Assembly: GCF_014155765.1 (NCBI RefSeq)
Contig: NZ_SCKT01000007.1
Span: forward strand, 107,372-171,371
Origin: Pantoea dispersa
GTDB taxonomy: Bacteria; Pseudomonadota; Gammaproteobacteria; Enterobacterales; Enterobacteriaceae
Reading direction: 5' to 3'
DNA length: 64,000 nucleotides
The notes beneath the pieces are model-generated. The model was not told the origin of the DNA. It ran no database searches and saw nothing but the letters and a program-made list of their open reading frames with translations. The translations under genes were made by a program, and so were the position numbers. Below, one piece after another: positions 24,469 to 35,478 of this stretch; the first letter of the stretch is position 1; every line of letters begins with the position of its first letter.

Positions 24469-26874
24469 ATGTCGCCGCTAAAATTCAATAAAACCCGCTT
24501 TGACGCCGCGCTGACCCGCCAGTGGCAGCAGCTCGGACTGACCTCCGTCCGGCAGATGACGCCGCATCAGTGGTGGCAGGCGCTCAGCCGGGCGCTGATG
24601 GAACTGCTTGCCGCACAGCCGCCCGTGCCGCCGAAAAGCGCTCAGCGCCACGTTAATTATCTCTCGATGGAGTTTCTGCCCGGCCGGTTGACCGGTAATA
24701 ACCTGCTCAATCTCGGCTGGTATAACGAGGTGGCCGCCGCGCTGGCAGAGCACCAGGTTGAGCTGAATGAACTGCTGGAGGAGGAGGTCGATCCGGCGCT
24801 GGGCAACGGCGGTCTGGGACGGCTCGCGGCCTGCTACATGGATGCGATGGCGACGGTCGGCCAGCCGGCGATGGGGCACGGCCTCAACTATCAGTACGGC
24901 CTGTTTCGTCAGTCGTTTGTGGCCGGACAGCAGCACGAAGCGCCGGATGACTGGCAGCGCGATCGCTATCCGTGGTTCCGCCACAACGCGGCGCTGGATG
25001 TGCCGGTGGGGCTGGGCGGTAAGGTCAAAAAGCGCGACGACGGCAGCGTCGAATGGCGTCCGGCACAGCAGCTGATCGGCCAGGCCTGGGATCTGCCGGT
25101 AATCGGCTATCGCAACGGCATCATGCTGCCGCTGCGCCTGTGGCAAGCCACCAGCGCGCAGCCGTTTGACCTGACGCTGTTTAACGCCGGGAAATTCCTG
25201 CAGGCGGAGCAGCCGGGCATTGAAGCCGACAAGCTGACCAAAGTGCTCTATCCCAATGACAACCATGCGCCAGGTAAACGTCTGCGGCTGATGCAGCAGT
25301 ATTTCCAGTGCGCCTGCGCGGTGAGCGACATACTGCGTCGTCACTGGCTGGCGGGCCGTGCGCTGCATACGCTGCCGGATTTCGAAGTGATTCAGCTCAA
25401 CGATACCCATCCCACTATCGCTATTCCGGAGCTGCTGCGCCTGCTGCTGGATGAGCATGGCCTGAGCTGGGACGACGCCTGGCACATTACCAGCCGCACC
25501 TTTGCCTATACCAACCATACGCTGATGCCGGAGGCGCTGGAGCGCTGGCCGGCGAGCCTGCTGCGCGAACTGCTGCCGCGCCATCTGCAGATCATCAAAC
25601 AGATCAATCGCCAGCTGAAGCAGCAGGTCAAACAGCGCTGGCCGAATGACAGCGCCCTCTGGCACAAGCTGGCGGTGGTGAGCGACGGCGAAGTGCGCAT
25701 GGCCAATTTGTGCGTGGTGAGCTGTTTCGCCGTCAACGGTGTGGCAGCGCTGCACTCGCAGCTGGTGGTTAACGATCTGTTCCCGGAATATCACCAGCTG
25801 TGGCCGCACAAGTTTCATAACGTCACCAACGGCATCACGCCGCGGCGCTGGCTGAAGCAGTGCAACCCCCTGCTGTCCGCGCTGATTGACGACAGCCTGC
25901 AGGTGGAGTGGGCCAACGATCTCGACGCGCTGGAATGGCTGGCGCCGCTGGCGAAGAAGAAAAGCTTTCGCCAGCAGTTCCGCACCATTAAGCAGCAAAA
26001 CAAACTGCGGCTGACGGTGTACATCAAACGCGTGACCGGCATTGATATCAATCCTGACGCGCTGTTTGATGTGCAGATCAAGCGCCTGCATGAATACAAA
26101 CGCCAGCATCTCAGTCTGCTGCACATCCTGCACTGCTATCGCCAGCTGCGCGATAACCCGGACAATCCCGACTTCGTGCCGCGCGTATTTTTGTTTGGCG
26201 CTAAGGCGGCGCCCGGCTATTTGCTGGCAAAAAACATCATCTGTGCCATCAATAAAGTCGCGGAGGTGATCAACAACGACCCGCTGGTGGGCGATCGCCT
26301 GAAGGTGGTGTTTGTGCCGGATTACCGGATTACCGCCGCCGAGCTGATGATTCCGGCAGCCGATCTCTCGGAGCAGATCTCCACGGCCGGTTACGAAGCC
26401 TCCGGTACCGGCAACATGAAGCTGGCGCTCAACGGCGCGCTGACGATTGGCACGCTGGACGGGGCTAACGTGGAGATTGCCGAGGCGGTCGGTGAGAAAA
26501 ATATCTTTATCTTCGGCAACACGGTGGATGAGGTAAAAGCACTGAAGGCCGACGGTTACAGTCCGAAGAAACTGCGTAAGCACGATCGCTATCTCGACGG
26601 TTTGCTGAAGGAGCTGGAAAAGGGCAAATTCAGCGACGGCGACCGGCAGGCATTTGCGCCGCTGCTGGAGAGCCTGAGCAAACAGGGCGATCCGTGGCTG
26701 GTACTGGCCGATTTCGCCGCTTACATCGCGGCGCAGCAGCGCGTCGAAGCGCTGTGGCGCGATCCGGAAGCGTGGACCAAAGCGGCGATTCTCAATACGG
26801 CGCATACCGGCCGCTTCAGTGCCGATCGTTCGATTCGCGATTATCAACAGCGTATCTGGCAGGCGGCGCGCTGA
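24469..26874 (+). CDS. malP: Maltodextrin phosphorylase MalP
   Basis: Pyridoxal-phosphate enzyme that phosphorolyses maltodextrins to glucose 1-phosphate in the cytosol. The 801 residues align with E. coli MalP rather than GlgP ([36 protein letters not shown]). The PLP-lysine motif [20 protein letters not shown] lies near residue 645. Start 24469 fits [11 protein letters not shown]; an ATG at 24424 would add 15 residues not found in the family. malQ follows after 56 bp. malT, divergent from malP in E. coli, is absent here, so control may differ. Confidence 0.95.
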   Translation: MSPLKFNKTRFDAALTRQWQQLGLTSVRQMTPHQWWQALSRALMELLAAQPPVPPKSAQRHVNYLSMEFLPGRLTGNNLLNLGWYNEVAAALAEHQVELNELLEEEVDPALGNGGLGRLAACYMDAMATVGQPAMGHGLNYQYGLFRQSFVAGQQHEAPDDWQRDRYPWFRHNAALDVPVGLGGKVKKRDDGSVEWRPAQQLIGQAWDLPVIGYRNGIMLPLRLWQATSAQPFDLTLFNAGKFLQAEQPGIEADKLTKVLYPNDNHAPGKRLRLMQQYFQCACAVSDILRRHWLAGRALHTLPDFEVIQLNDTHPTIAIPELLRLLLDEHGLSWDDAWHITSRTFAYTNHTLMPEALERWPASLLRELLPRHLQIIKQINRQLKQQVKQRWPNDSALWHKLAVVSDGEVRMANLCVVSCFAVNGVAALHSQLVVNDLFPEYHQLWPHKFHNVTNGITPRRWLKQCNPLLSALIDDSLQVEWANDLDALEWLAPLAKKKSFRQQFRTIKQQNKLRLTVYIKRVTGIDINPDALFDVQIKRLHEYKRQHLSLLHILHCYRQLRDNPDNPDFVPRVFLFGAKAAPGYLLAKNIICAINKVAEVINNDPLVGDRLKVVFVPDYRITAAELMIPAADLSEQISTAGYEASGTGNMKLALNGALTIGTLDGANVEIAEAVGEKNIFIFGNTVDEVKALKADGYSPKKLRKHDRYLDGLLKELEKGKFSDGDRQAFAPLLESLSKQGDPWLVLADFAAYIAAQQRVEALWRDPEAWTKAAILNTAHTGRFSADRSIRDYQQRIWQAAR

Positions 26875-26930
26875 GCCGCCGGAAAATGACGCTGCATGCG
26901 TAATGTGCGCACGGCAACGAAGGAGACAAC

Positions 26931-28988
26931 ATGGCCATGAAGAAACTGGATCAGGCTGCACGGGATGCCGGTATCGCACTGAGTTTTATCAACAATAAAG
27001 GTGAGTCACAGACCATCAGCGACGACACCAAACGCGCGCTGCTGGCGCTGATGGACGCCCCGACGGGCAACGCGCCACCGCTGCCGCCGGTGCTGGTGTT
27101 CACGCCGCCCGGGCAGCCTGAACTGACGCCGCAGGGCAGCGACGACTACCGCTGGCAGCTGGTGAGCGAGCAGGGGCAGCACTACGACGGCACCCTGAGC
27201 GCGGGAGAAAGCCTGGCGCTGCCGGCAGAACTGCCCGAGGGCTACCATCAGCTCACGCTGAGCACTTCACGCCAGCAGTGGCAGACTCGCATTATCATCG
27301 CACCGGCGCGCTGTTATCTGCCGCCAGCGCTGGCGCAGGGGGAGAAGCGCTGGGGCGCGCTGGTGCAGCTCTACACGCTGCGCTCAGCGCGTAACTGGGG
27401 CATCGGCGACTTTGGCGATCTGATGCAGATGCTGGAGCAGGTCGCCGCTCACGGCGGAGATTTCATCGGTCTCAACCCGCTGCATGCGCTCTATCCGGCG
27501 AAGCCGGATCACGTCAGCCCGTACAGCCCGAGCTCGCGCCGCTGGCTCAACGTGCTGTACATCGACATCAATCAAATCGACGAATTCACCCAAAGTGACG
27601 CCGCCCAGCGCTGGTGGCACAGCGCGCCAACGCGCAAAGCGCTAAAACAGGCGCGCAGCGCAGCGTTTGTCGATTATCGCGCGGTGACGACGCTCAAGCT
27701 GACTGCGCTGCGTTTTGCCTGGCAGCACGCACAGCCGCAGCTGACCCGGCAGCCGGCGTTTCAGCAGTTTCTGGCTGAAGGCGGCGATGCACTGCGTTAT
27801 CAGGCGGCGTTTGACGCCATCGTAGCGGCGCGCAGCCAGCAGCATCCCGATGAGTGGGGCTGGGAAAAGTGGCCGTCAGGCTGGCAGCAGGCGCAGCAGC
27901 CGGAGGTGCAGCAATGGTGCGCGCAGCATGAGGACGACATTCTGTTCTGGAGCTGGCTGCAGTGGCTGGCGCAGCAGCAGTTCGCCGCCTGCTGGCAGCG
28001 TAGCCAGCAGCTGGGGATGGCGGTCGGGTTATATCGCGATTTGGCGGTTGGCGTGGCACAGCACAGCGCGGAAACCTGGCAGGATCCGCAGCTGTATAAG
28101 CTGGGCGCGTCGGTGGGCGCACCGCCGGATCCGCTTGGCCCGCTCGGGCAGAACTGGGCGCTGCCGCCGCTCGATCCACATGTACTGCGCGCGCGGGGCT
28201 ATCAGCCGTTTATCGATCTGCTGCGCGCCAATATGCGCGATTGCGGGGCGCTGCGCATCGATCACGTTATGGCGCTACTGCGTTTGTGGTGGATTCCCTA
28301 TGGCGAAAGTGCCGATAAAGGCGCGTATGTCGCCTATCCGGTGCACGACCTGCTGGCGATCCTTGCGCTGGAGAGTCAGCGTCAGCGCTGCATGGTGATC
28401 GGTGAAGATCTCGGCACCGTGCCGCAGGAGATCGTCAGCCTGCTGCGCGACCGCGGCATTTTTTCGTGGAAGGTGCTGATGTTCGAGTGCGGGGAGGACG
28501 GGCAGTTCCGGCCACCGGCAGCCTATCCGCGCCAGTCGATTGCCAGCGCCAGTACCCATGATTTGCCGACGCTGAGCGGATTCTGGCATGCCGCCGATCT
28601 GCAGTTGCGCGAGCAGCTGGGGCTGTTTACTAAACGCAGCATGCTGAAGGCGGCCATCGCGGAACGCGATGGGCAGAGAACCGCGTTGCTGAACGCCCTG
28701 AGCGAGGCGCAAGCCATTGATACGCGCAGCAAAAACCGCGCCGGCCAGCGTCTGACGCCTGCGCTGAATCAGGGCGTGCACCGCTTTCTGGCGTACACCG
28801 ACAGCGCCCTGCTGGGGCTGCAGCCGGAGGACTGGCTGGGAATGGAGACGCCGGTCAACGTGCCGGGCACGGTAGCCGAATACCCCAACTGGCGGCGCAA
28901 ACTGCGCGTACCATTGGAGAAGTTGTTTAGTTACCGGAAAGTGCAGCAGCTGCTGGCGATCGTCAATGAAGGGCGTAAGAAGCCGTAA
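26931..28988 (+). CDS. malQ: 4-alpha-glucanotransferase (amylomaltase) MalQ
   Basis: GH77 amylomaltase that disproportionates maltose and maltodextrins, releasing glucose and longer chains for MalP. The 685-residue protein shows the GH77 landmarks: FIGLNPLHAL, SPYSPSSRRWLN, the nucleophile Asp region LRIDHVMAL, the acid/base segment VIGEDLGTVP and the third acid near STHDLPTLSGFW. E. coli MalQ has 694 residues. GAAGGAGACAAC precedes the ATG. It forms an operon with malP and ends at a hairpin (28994-29016). Confidence 0.96.
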   Translation: MAMKKLDQAARDAGIALSFINNKGESQTISDDTKRALLALMDAPTGNAPPLPPVLVFTPPGQPELTPQGSDDYRWQLVSEQGQHYDGTLSAGESLALPAELPEGYHQLTLSTSRQQWQTRIIIAPARCYLPPALAQGEKRWGALVQLYTLRSARNWGIGDFGDLMQMLEQVAAHGGDFIGLNPLHALYPAKPDHVSPYSPSSRRWLNVLYIDINQIDEFTQSDAAQRWWHSAPTRKALKQARSAAFVDYRAVTTLKLTALRFAWQHAQPQLTRQPAFQQFLAEGGDALRYQAAFDAIVAARSQQHPDEWGWEKWPSGWQQAQQPEVQQWCAQHEDDILFWSWLQWLAQQQFAACWQRSQQLGMAVGLYRDLAVGVAQHSAETWQDPQLYKLGASVGAPPDPLGPLGQNWALPPLDPHVLRARGYQPFIDLLRANMRDCGALRIDHVMALLRLWWIPYGESADKGAYVAYPVHDLLAILALESQRQRCMVIGEDLGTVPQEIVSLLRDRGIFSWKVLMFECGEDGQFRPPAAYPRQSIASASTHDLPTLSGFWHAADLQLREQLGLFTKRSMLKAAIAERDGQRTALLNALSEAQAIDTRSKNRAGQRLTPALNQGVHRFLAYTDSALLGLQPEDWLGMETPVNVPGTVAEYPNWRRKLRVPLEKLFSYRKVQQLLAIVNEGRKKP

Positions 28989-28993
28989 AACAC

Positions 28994-29023
28994 GCGGCAG
29001 CCGGGGTGGCTGCCGCATCTTCT
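28994..29023 (+). terminator. Terminator after malQ
   Basis: Perfect 9-bp stem GCGGCAGCC / GGCTGCCGC with loop GGGGT followed by ATCTTCT, between convergent malQ and nfuA. The T run is weak. Confidence 0.7.
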
Positions 29024-29024
29024 A

Positions 29025-29600
29025 TCAGTAGTAGGAGTGCTCGCCGCGCTGATGCTCGGTGAGATCGCGCACGCCTTTCAGCTCAGGGAAGGCGGCCAGC
29101 AGCTCTTTCTCGATGCCGTCTTTCAGCGTCACGTCAATCATCGAGCAACCGTTACAGCCGCCGCCGAACTGCAGAATGGCGTAGCCTTCGTCGGTGATCT
29201 CCATCAGCGAGACGCGACCGCCGTGGCTGGCCAGCTGCGGGTTGATCTGCGCCTGCAGCAGATACTCCACGCGCTCAACCATCGGCGCATCGTCCGACAC
29301 TTTACGCATCTTAGCGTTCGGCGCTTTCAGCGTGAGCTGTGAGCCGAGGTTATCGGTCACGAAGTCGATTTCCGCATCTTCGAGGTACGGCGCGCTCAGC
29401 TCATCAACATAGGCAGACAGCTTGTCGAACTTCAGTTCGGTATCGGTGGCTTCGACCGCGTCCGGCGGGCAGTAGGAGACGCCGCACTCGGCGGTTGGCG
29501 TACCCGGGTTAATAACGAATACGCGAATCTGGGTGCCATCTTCCTGTTTTGACAGCAGTTTTGCGAAGTGCTCTTGCGCAGTATCAGTAATACGGATCAT
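29025..29600 (-). CDS. nfuA: Fe-S biogenesis protein NfuA
   Basis: Carrier that delivers [4Fe-4S] clusters to targets such as aconitase and lipoyl synthase. The 191-residue protein has a degenerate A-type scaffold domain (about 1-95) and a C-terminal Nfu domain with the cluster-binding CxxC, C149 and C152, in GGGCNGCSM. The preceding gene on the strand is gntX, 58 bp away, as in E. coli. A TATAAT-like stretch at about 29635 lies between the two. Confidence 0.97.
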   Translation of the reverse strand: MIRITDTAQEHFAKLLSKQEDGTQIRVFVINPGTPTAECGVSYCPPDAVEATDTELKFDKLSAYVDELSAPYLEDAEIDFVTDNLGSQLTLKAPNAKMRKVSDDAPMVERVEYLLQAQINPQLASHGGRVSLMEITDEGYAILQFGGGCNGCSMIDVTLKDGIEKELLAAFPELKGVRDLTEHQRGEHSYY

Positions 29601-29658
29601 GGCGATTGCTCAATAGTTGACTAAAATACCTGGTTATAATACGCCCAACGCCGACGCT

Positions 29659-30336
29659 CTACAAGGTACGGCACAGGCATCCTATGTGTACGCTGGCCGC
29701 GCCCTGCGCCAGTAATAAGCGGCTGATTTCCCCCACCGTGCTGCCGGTGGTCACCACATCATCGATAAGCAGGATGTGGCGTCCGCGCACCGCCATTTCA
29801 AGGCGAAACGCGCCACGCAGATTGCTTTTCCGGGCGCGGGCGCTGAGCGCATGCTGCACCGCACCGTGACGCACCCGGCGTAGCCCTTCGCGGTATTCAC
29901 AGCCAAGCCAGCGCGCCAGCGGTTTAGCCAGCAGCGCGGCCTGATTATACCCACGCTGCCACGCGCGGCGGCGATGCAGCGGCACGCTCAGCACCAGATC
30001 GATACGCGGCAACGGCTGCTGGCGGCGCTTTGTTAATAATTTTAACAAAAGCAGCCGCGCCAGCATCACCCTGAGTGCGGTTGCGCGCGAGAATTTGAGC
30101 TGCTGCACCCATTCGCTCAGCGGCGGCACATAATCACTCACGCAAGTAAGAGCGTGCCACGGCGGCGGCCGGCGCAGACAGCGTCCGCACGGCTGATCGC
30201 CGCTGGCCGGCAGTCCGCAGCAGGGACAGAGCGCCGGCAGCGCCGGTAGCTGACGCAGACATACGCTGCACAGGCCGTGCCGGGCGATACGCAGCGGCAG
30301 ACGGCATAGCCAACACAGGGCCGGGATTGCTAGCAT
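29659..30336 (-). CDS. gntX: ComF/GntX family phosphoribosyltransferase-like protein
   Basis: A 225-residue ComF-family protein, the E. coli GntX orthologue by position and sequence. The N terminus has paired cysteines of a probable zinc ribbon (CWLC, CSVC, CPCCG, CGRC). The C terminus has the PRPP-binding motif LLIDDVVTTGST. E. coli GntX has been reported to support use of extracellular DNA as a nutrient together with the Hof proteins, whose genes are also in this window. Biochemical activity is unknown. Divergent from bioH with only 35 bp between. Confidence 0.93.
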   Translation of the reverse strand: MLAIPALCWLCRLPLRIARHGLCSVCLRQLPALPALCPCCGLPASGDQPCGRCLRRPPPWHALTCVSDYVPPLSEWVQQLKFSRATALRVMLARLLLLKLLTKRRQQPLPRIDLVLSVPLHRRRAWQRGYNQAALLAKPLARWLGCEYREGLRRVRHGAVQHALSARARKSNLRGAFRLEMAVRGRHILLIDDVVTTGSTVGEISRLLLAQGAASVHIGCLCRTL

Positions 30337-30371
30337 AGCGACCTCCTTTTCACTTTTCGGGAGTGTAACCG

Positions 30372-31145
30372 ATGAGTTCGCTTTACTGGCACACCACAGG
30401 CACAGGCGATCGCGATCTTGTGCTGCTGCACGGCTGGGGACTGAACGCCGAAGTGTGGCAACACATTGTTCCGCGACTCAGCCCGCATTTTCGTCTGCAC
30501 CTGGTGGACCTGCCGGGATTTGGCCGCAGCCAGGGATTTGAGCCGCTGAGCCTGGCGCAGATGGCGCAACAGCTATTACCGCAGTTGCCAGCGCGCGCCG
30601 TGCTGCTCGGCTGGTCGCTGGGCGGCTTAGTGGCCAGCCAGCTGGCGCTGAGCCAGCCCGATCGCGTGGCGGCATTGATTAGCGTGGCGTCGTCGCCGTG
30701 CTTTACCGCCCGGGATGAATGGCCCGGCATCCAGCCTGAGACGCTGGCGACGTTCCAGCAGCAATTGAGCAGCGATTTCCAGCGCACGGTGGAGCGTTTT
30801 CTCGCGCTGCAAACTATGGGGACGGAAAATGCGCGTCAGGATGCGCGCCAGCTGAAAGAAGTGGTGCTGTCGCAGCCGATGCCGTCGGTGGCGGTACTGG
30901 AAGGGGGATTGAACATTCTGCGCCACGATGATTTGCGCAGCGCACTGGATGGGCTGACGCTGCCGTTCCTGCGTATCTATGGCGCGCTGGATGGCCTGGT
31001 GCCGCGCCGCATTGCGCCGCAGCTGGATGCGCGCTGGCCGCATTCGCAGTCGGTTGTCATCGCGAAGGCCGCGCACGCGCCGTTTATTTCGCACCCGGAG
31101 GCGTTCTGCCAGCAGGTGCAGCAGTTCATCCACGCAGCCACATAA
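30372..31145 (+). CDS. bioH: Pimeloyl-ACP methyl ester esterase BioH
   Basis: Removes the methyl group from pimeloyl-ACP methyl ester, ending the BioC-BioH chain-length step of biotin synthesis. The alpha/beta hydrolase of 257 residues has [10 protein letters not shown] (oxyanion), the nucleophile S82 in GWSLGG, an Asp in YGALDGL and the catalytic His in KAAHAPF. GGGAGTGTAACC precedes the ATG. The 3' end overlaps the convergent sugar phosphorylase gene by 20 bp, so no separate terminator exists. Confidence 0.96.
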   Translation: MSSLYWHTTGTGDRDLVLLHGWGLNAEVWQHIVPRLSPHFRLHLVDLPGFGRSQGFEPLSLAQMAQQLLPQLPARAVLLGWSLGGLVASQLALSQPDRVAALISVASSPCFTARDEWPGIQPETLATFQQQLSSDFQRTVERFLALQTMGTENARQDARQLKEVVLSQPMPSVAVLEGGLNILRHDDLRSALDGLTLPFLRIYGALDGLVPRRIAPQLDARWPHSQSVVIAKAAHAPFISHPEAFCQQVQQFIHAAT

Positions 31146-32814
31146 ACTGCCAGGCGGCCAGCACCAGCGGCTGGCTGCCATCCACGCGCTGCCCGCTGAT
31201 CACATCCTGAAAAGGGCGCGCCTGCGGCAGCGTGGTGCTGATTTCGCGGCTGCTGAGATTGAACACGCACAGTAACCCTTCGTCGCTGTCCGCGGCGTGA
31301 CGGCGCAGCAGCAGCACCGCGTTGTCGCTCTCCAGCAGCGTCATCGGATTGTCCGGATGGAACGCCGGCTGCCGGGTACGCAGCTGAATCAGTGCGCTAA
31401 GCCGCTCAAACACCTGCTGACGCAGCGGGTTGCCGCCGCTGATTTGCTGTTCGATATCGCGCAGGCTGTACTTCTCACGGTTGATGGCGCGGTTGTGCCC
31501 GGCAGCGCGCACGCCCTCGTTGTCATTGCGCGAGCCGAGAATACTTTGAATATAGATGGCGGGCACGCCGGGAAAGGCCAGCAGAATCGCGTGCGCCAGC
31601 AGGAAGCGACGCAGGCGCGTCTCGTCATCGTCGGTCTGGTGATTGAGCGCATCCAGATACGTTACGTTGATTTCATACGGGCTGGTGCTGCCGTCCGGGT
31701 TGTTTTTATAGGACACCAGCGCGCCCTCCAGCGCCAGTTCACGCACCAGCGCCACAATCTCGACTTCCGACAAAATGCCGCGTGCCGGATTGAGGCCAAT
31801 GCCGTCGTGCGAGGCGAGAAAATTGAAGAAGGTGGTGCCGCCATTCCCGGGCTCAAGCGTGCTGGCCCACTGGCGCAGCGCGCGTGCCGAGCCGGAGTGA
31901 ATGGCGTGCAGCACCAGCGGTGGCAGTGAAAACTGGTAGACCATCTGCGCTTCGTCGTGGCCGTTGCCGAAATAGCTGATGTTATCCTGATGCGGCACGT
32001 TGGTTTCGGTCACGATCACCGTACCTGGCGCGACTTCGTTGGCGATGGCGCGAAACAGCTTCACCAGCTGATGGGTTTTGGTCAGATGGATACAGCGTGT
32101 GCCCGGCGTTTTCCACATGTAGCCCACCGCGTCCAGCCGCACGTAATCCGCGCCTTTGTTGAGATAATCCAGCAGCACGCCCACCATGCGGATCAGCACC
32201 TGCGGATTAGCGAAGTTGAGATCGATTTGGTCGGCGCTGAAGGTGGTCCAGATAAAGCGCGTGTCGCCGTTAGCGAGGGTAAACGGCGTCAGCAGCGGTG
32301 AGGTGCGCGGGCGCGTCACGGCACTGAGATCGGTGGCGGGCGGCATGCTGATAAAGAAGTCGTCCCAGCCGGCATCCTGCGCCAGAAAGTGGCGAAACCA
32401 CGCGCTGTGCGCCGACATGTGGTTACAGACGAAATCGAACATCAGCCGGGTTTCGCTGTGCAGCGCCGTGATGTGCTGCCAGTCACCGCAGATCGGGTTC
32501 ACTTTGTGGTAATCGATAACCGAGAAGCCATCGTCGGACGAGTAGGGGAAAAATGGCAGCAGATGCACCAGACTGAAGGTGGACTGCAGATGCTGCTGAT
32601 AAAAGCGCGTAAAGCTGGCGAGCGTGGGCTGCTCGGGTTCGCGGAACTGGTCGGCGTAACTGATCAGCACCACGTCTTTTTCATCCCAGTGCGCTTTACG
32701 CGGCAGCTTTACCGTGTCGCGCGCCGCGCGGATGTGCGAAAGCAGGCGCTCGCGCGCCGCGACGGGGAAGCTACCTTCATAAATCTCATCGAGCAGGAAG
32801 TTGATAATGTCCAT
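31126..32814 (-). CDS. YcjM-like GH13_18 sugar phosphorylase
   Basis: Probable glucoside phosphorylase of GH13 subfamily 18, related to sucrose phosphorylase and very similar along its 562 residues to E. coli YcjM, a glucosylglycerate phosphorylase. The nucleophile D228 ([12 protein letters not shown]), acid/base E270 (VTETNVPH) and HD pair 336-337 ([10 protein letters not shown]) are present, as are [12 protein letters not shown] and [10 protein letters not shown]. It would cleave an alpha-glucoside with phosphate to glucose 1-phosphate. The substrate (glucosylglycerate or sucrose type) is not certain. It stands alone, without the ycj transport and sugar genes, between bioH and tex, where E. 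coli has rpnA and feoABC. It overlaps bioH convergently. Confidence 0.9.
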   Translation of the reverse strand: MDIINFLLDEIYEGSFPVAARERLLSHIRAARDTVKLPRKAHWDEKDVVLISYADQFREPEQPTLASFTRFYQQHLQSTFSLVHLLPFFPYSSDDGFSVIDYHKVNPICGDWQHITALHSETRLMFDFVCNHMSAHSAWFRHFLAQDAGWDDFFISMPPATDLSAVTRPRTSPLLTPFTLANGDTRFIWTTFSADQIDLNFANPQVLIRMVGVLLDYLNKGADYVRLDAVGYMWKTPGTRCIHLTKTHQLVKLFRAIANEVAPGTVIVTETNVPHQDNISYFGNGHDEAQMVYQFSLPPLVLHAIHSGSARALRQWASTLEPGNGGTTFFNFLASHDGIGLNPARGILSEVEIVALVRELALEGALVSYKNNPDGSTSPYEINVTYLDALNHQTDDDETRLRRFLLAHAILLAFPGVPAIYIQSILGSRNDNEGVRAAGHNRAINREKYSLRDIEQQISGGNPLRQQVFERLSALIQLRTRQPAFHPDNPMTLLESDNAVLLLRRHAADSDEGLLCVFNLSSREISTTLPQARPFQDVISGQRVDGSQPLVLAAWQFMWLRG

Positions 32815-32911
32815 CGGATCGCCGGGTTACGCGGAAGGTCATTTTTTTCACACGGTTTTTTCAGCGTAGTCCGCCAGGACAATTTATCAACTTCCTGTAC
32901 TCGCGCGCCGC

Positions 32912-35245
32912 TTAGCGTTTCTTCCCAAACGCGGCCGCCAGCGCATCGCCCATCGCACTGTTACCGACGCTGGCGCTGGCAGGTTTGCCGCGGCCTTTGG
33001 CACCGGCGGCCGGCCGCGCGGCCTCTTTGCCTGCGCCGCGGTTGCCGCCGCTGCGCGCGTTGCTTTCACCCGGCTGCTCATCCAGACGCATGGTCAGCGC
33101 GATACGCTTACGCTGCAGATCGACTTCCATCACCTTCACTTTGACGATATCGCCGGCTTTCACCACCTGATGCGGATCGTCTACGAATTTGTCCGACAGC
33201 GAAGAGATGTGCACCAGGCCGTCCTGATGCACGCCGATATCGACGAACGCGCCGAAGTTGGTCACGTTGGTCACTGCACCTTCCAGCACCATGCCCGGCA
33301 GCAGGTCGTTGAGCGTCTCCACGCCTTCGGCAAACTGCGCGGTTTTGAACTCCGGACGCGGATCGCGGCCCGGTTTCTCCAGCTCTTTGATGATATCGGT
33401 GACGGTCGGCAGCCCGAAACGCTCATCGGTGAAGTCGCGCGCATTCAGGTCGCGCAGGCTACCCGGATTGCCCATCAGTTCATTCAGCGCCTGTTCCGTA
33501 GCGGCGAGAATGCGCTCCACCAGCGGATAGGCTTCCGGATGCACCGTTGAGGCATCCAGCGGATTATCGCCGTGGTTGATGCGCAGGAAGCCGGCGCACT
33601 GTTCAAAGGCTTTCGGCCCAAGGCGGCTCACCTTCAGCAGCTGCTGACGGTTCTGGAAACGGCCGTTTTCGTCACGCCAGCTGACAATGTTCTGCGCCAT
33701 CATGCGCGTCAGGCCGGCGACGCGCGTCAGCAGCGCCACCGAAGCGGTATTCAGATCGACGCCCACGGCGTTCACACAATCTTCCACCACCGCATCGAGT
33801 TTTTTCGCCAGCTGGCTCTGGCTGACATCGTGCTGATACTGGCCGACGCCAATCGATTTCGGGTCAATTTTGACCAGCTCTGCCAGCGGATCCTGCAGAC
33901 GACGGGCGATAGACACCGCACCGCGCAGCGAAACGTCGAGATCGGGGAACTCCTGCGCCGCCAGTTCGGAAGCGGAATAGACCGATGCTCCGGCCTCACT
34001 GACAATCACTTTTTGCGCTTTGATTTGCGGGAACTGCTTCTGTACGTCGAGGAAGAAACGCTCGGTTTCACGTGAAGCGGTGCCGTTGCCGATCGCCACC
34101 AGTTCAACCTGATGTTTCGCGCACAGTGCCGCCACCGAGGTCGCGGCTTTGGCCGCCTGGCCGGTATGCGGATAGATGGTATCGGTCGCGACCAGCTTGC
34201 CGGTGGCATCGACCACCGCCACTTTGACCCCGGTGCGCAGGCCAGGATCGAGACCCATGGTGGCGCGCATGCCGGCGGGAGCCGCCATCAGCAGATCGTG
34301 CAGATTACGGGCAAACACGTTGATCGCTTCGTCTTCCGCCCGTTCGCGGATGGTGCCCATCAGTTCGGTTTCGAGGTGCAGCAGGACCTTGATGCGCCAG
34401 GTCCAGCTGACCACGGCTTTGCGCCAGCTGTCGGCCGGAGCGTTGTTCAGGCGCAGGCCAAGGTGGTCGGCGATCAGCGTTTCACCGTAGCTTTCGCGCG
34501 GCGCTTCGTCGAACTGCGGATCGGCGTTGAGCGACAGCTGTAAAATGCCTTCGTTACGGCCACGGAACATGGCCAGCGCACGGTGCGACGGCACGCTGCT
34601 CAGCGCTTCGTGATGATCGAAGTAGTCGCGGAATTTAGCGCCTTCTTCCTCTTTACCTTCGACGACGCGCGCAACCAGATGGGCGTTCTTCCACAGGTAA
34701 TCACGCACTTTCGCCAGCAGCGTGGCGTCTTCGGCGAAGCGCTCCATCAGGATATAGCGTGCGCCATCCAGCGCGGCACGCACATCGGCGACGCCTTTGT
34801 CCGCGTCGACATAACGCGCTGCCAGCTGCTCGGGGTCCTGAGACGCATCGTTCCACAGCGTCTCTGCCAGCGGTTCCAGCCCGGCTTCGATAGCGATCTG
34901 CCCGCGCGTGCGGCGCTTCTGCTTATAAGGCAGATAGAGATCTTCCAGCTCGGTTTTGTTCAGCGTGCCGTTGATAGCAGTGGCTAATTCCGGCGTCAGT
35001 TTGCCCTGGTCATCAATGGATTTCAGAATCGACTGGCGGCGTTCCTCCAGCTCACGCAGATAGCCGAGACGGCTCTCCAGCGTACGCAGCTGGGTATCAT
35101 CCAGCCCGCCGGTCACTTCCTTACGGTAACGTGCGATAAACGGCACGGTGTTCCCTTCGTCCAGCAAGCGAATGGCGGCGTCAACCTGGTCGGCGCGTGC
35201 CTTCAGCTCACCTGCGATAATCTGGCTCAGCGAATCTTTCATCAT
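32912..35245 (-). CDS. tex: RNA-binding transcription accessory protein Tex
   Basis: Conserved nucleic-acid-binding protein (YhgF/Tex), linked to transcription and toxin expression in other bacteria. At 777 residues it has the expected order: N-terminal helical region, YqgF-like RNase H fold ([18 protein letters not shown]), helix-hairpin-helix repeats ([27 protein letters not shown]), and a C-terminal S1 domain ([26 protein letters not shown]). A low-complexity basic, Gly/Ala-rich tail follows (last 60 residues). The tail is typical for enterobacterial Tex. Divergent from the membrane protein gene at 35479. Confidence 0.96.
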   Translation of the reverse strand: MMKDSLSQIIAGELKARADQVDAAIRLLDEGNTVPFIARYRKEVTGGLDDTQLRTLESRLGYLRELEERRQSILKSIDDQGKLTPELATAINGTLNKTELEDLYLPYKQKRRTRGQIAIEAGLEPLAETLWNDASQDPEQLAARYVDADKGVADVRAALDGARYILMERFAEDATLLAKVRDYLWKNAHLVARVVEGKEEEGAKFRDYFDHHEALSSVPSHRALAMFRGRNEGILQLSLNADPQFDEAPRESYGETLIADHLGLRLNNAPADSWRKAVVSWTWRIKVLLHLETELMGTIRERAEDEAINVFARNLHDLLMAAPAGMRATMGLDPGLRTGVKVAVVDATGKLVATDTIYPHTGQAAKAATSVAALCAKHQVELVAIGNGTASRETERFFLDVQKQFPQIKAQKVIVSEAGASVYSASELAAQEFPDLDVSLRGAVSIARRLQDPLAELVKIDPKSIGVGQYQHDVSQSQLAKKLDAVVEDCVNAVGVDLNTASVALLTRVAGLTRMMAQNIVSWRDENGRFQNRQQLLKVSRLGPKAFEQCAGFLRINHGDNPLDASTVHPEAYPLVERILAATEQALNELMGNPGSLRDLNARDFTDERFGLPTVTDIIKELEKPGRDPRPEFKTAQFAEGVETLNDLLPGMVLEGAVTNVTNFGAFVDIGVHQDGLVHISSLSDKFVDDPHQVVKAGDIVKVKVMEVDLQRKRIALTMRLDEQPGESNARSGGNRGAGKEAARPAAGAKGRGKPASASVGNSAMGDALAAAFGKKR

Positions 35246-35478
35246 CAGTAACGGTCTTGCTTACACAGGGTTAGAAATAGGGGACAGTTATACGGACTGA
35301 GGCCGCAAATTGCCAGCCGCTGACCGGTGAATCCGTCTTTTTCTGAATGCAGCGCGCAACTCAGAGAAACTTAGCCACCTATGTGTTAAACCCCAGCGCA
35401 ATGGCGTGCCGGTTGCAGCCAGGCTCGCCCCGTCTCTGCCCTATAATCCGCGGCAAACCACGGAAGGAGGGTGAAGCA

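Noticed and set aside
24478-26979. 833-codon frame antisense to malP
   Set aside because: Shadow of a GC-rich gene: its length reflects codon bias of malP, and the protein has no known domains.
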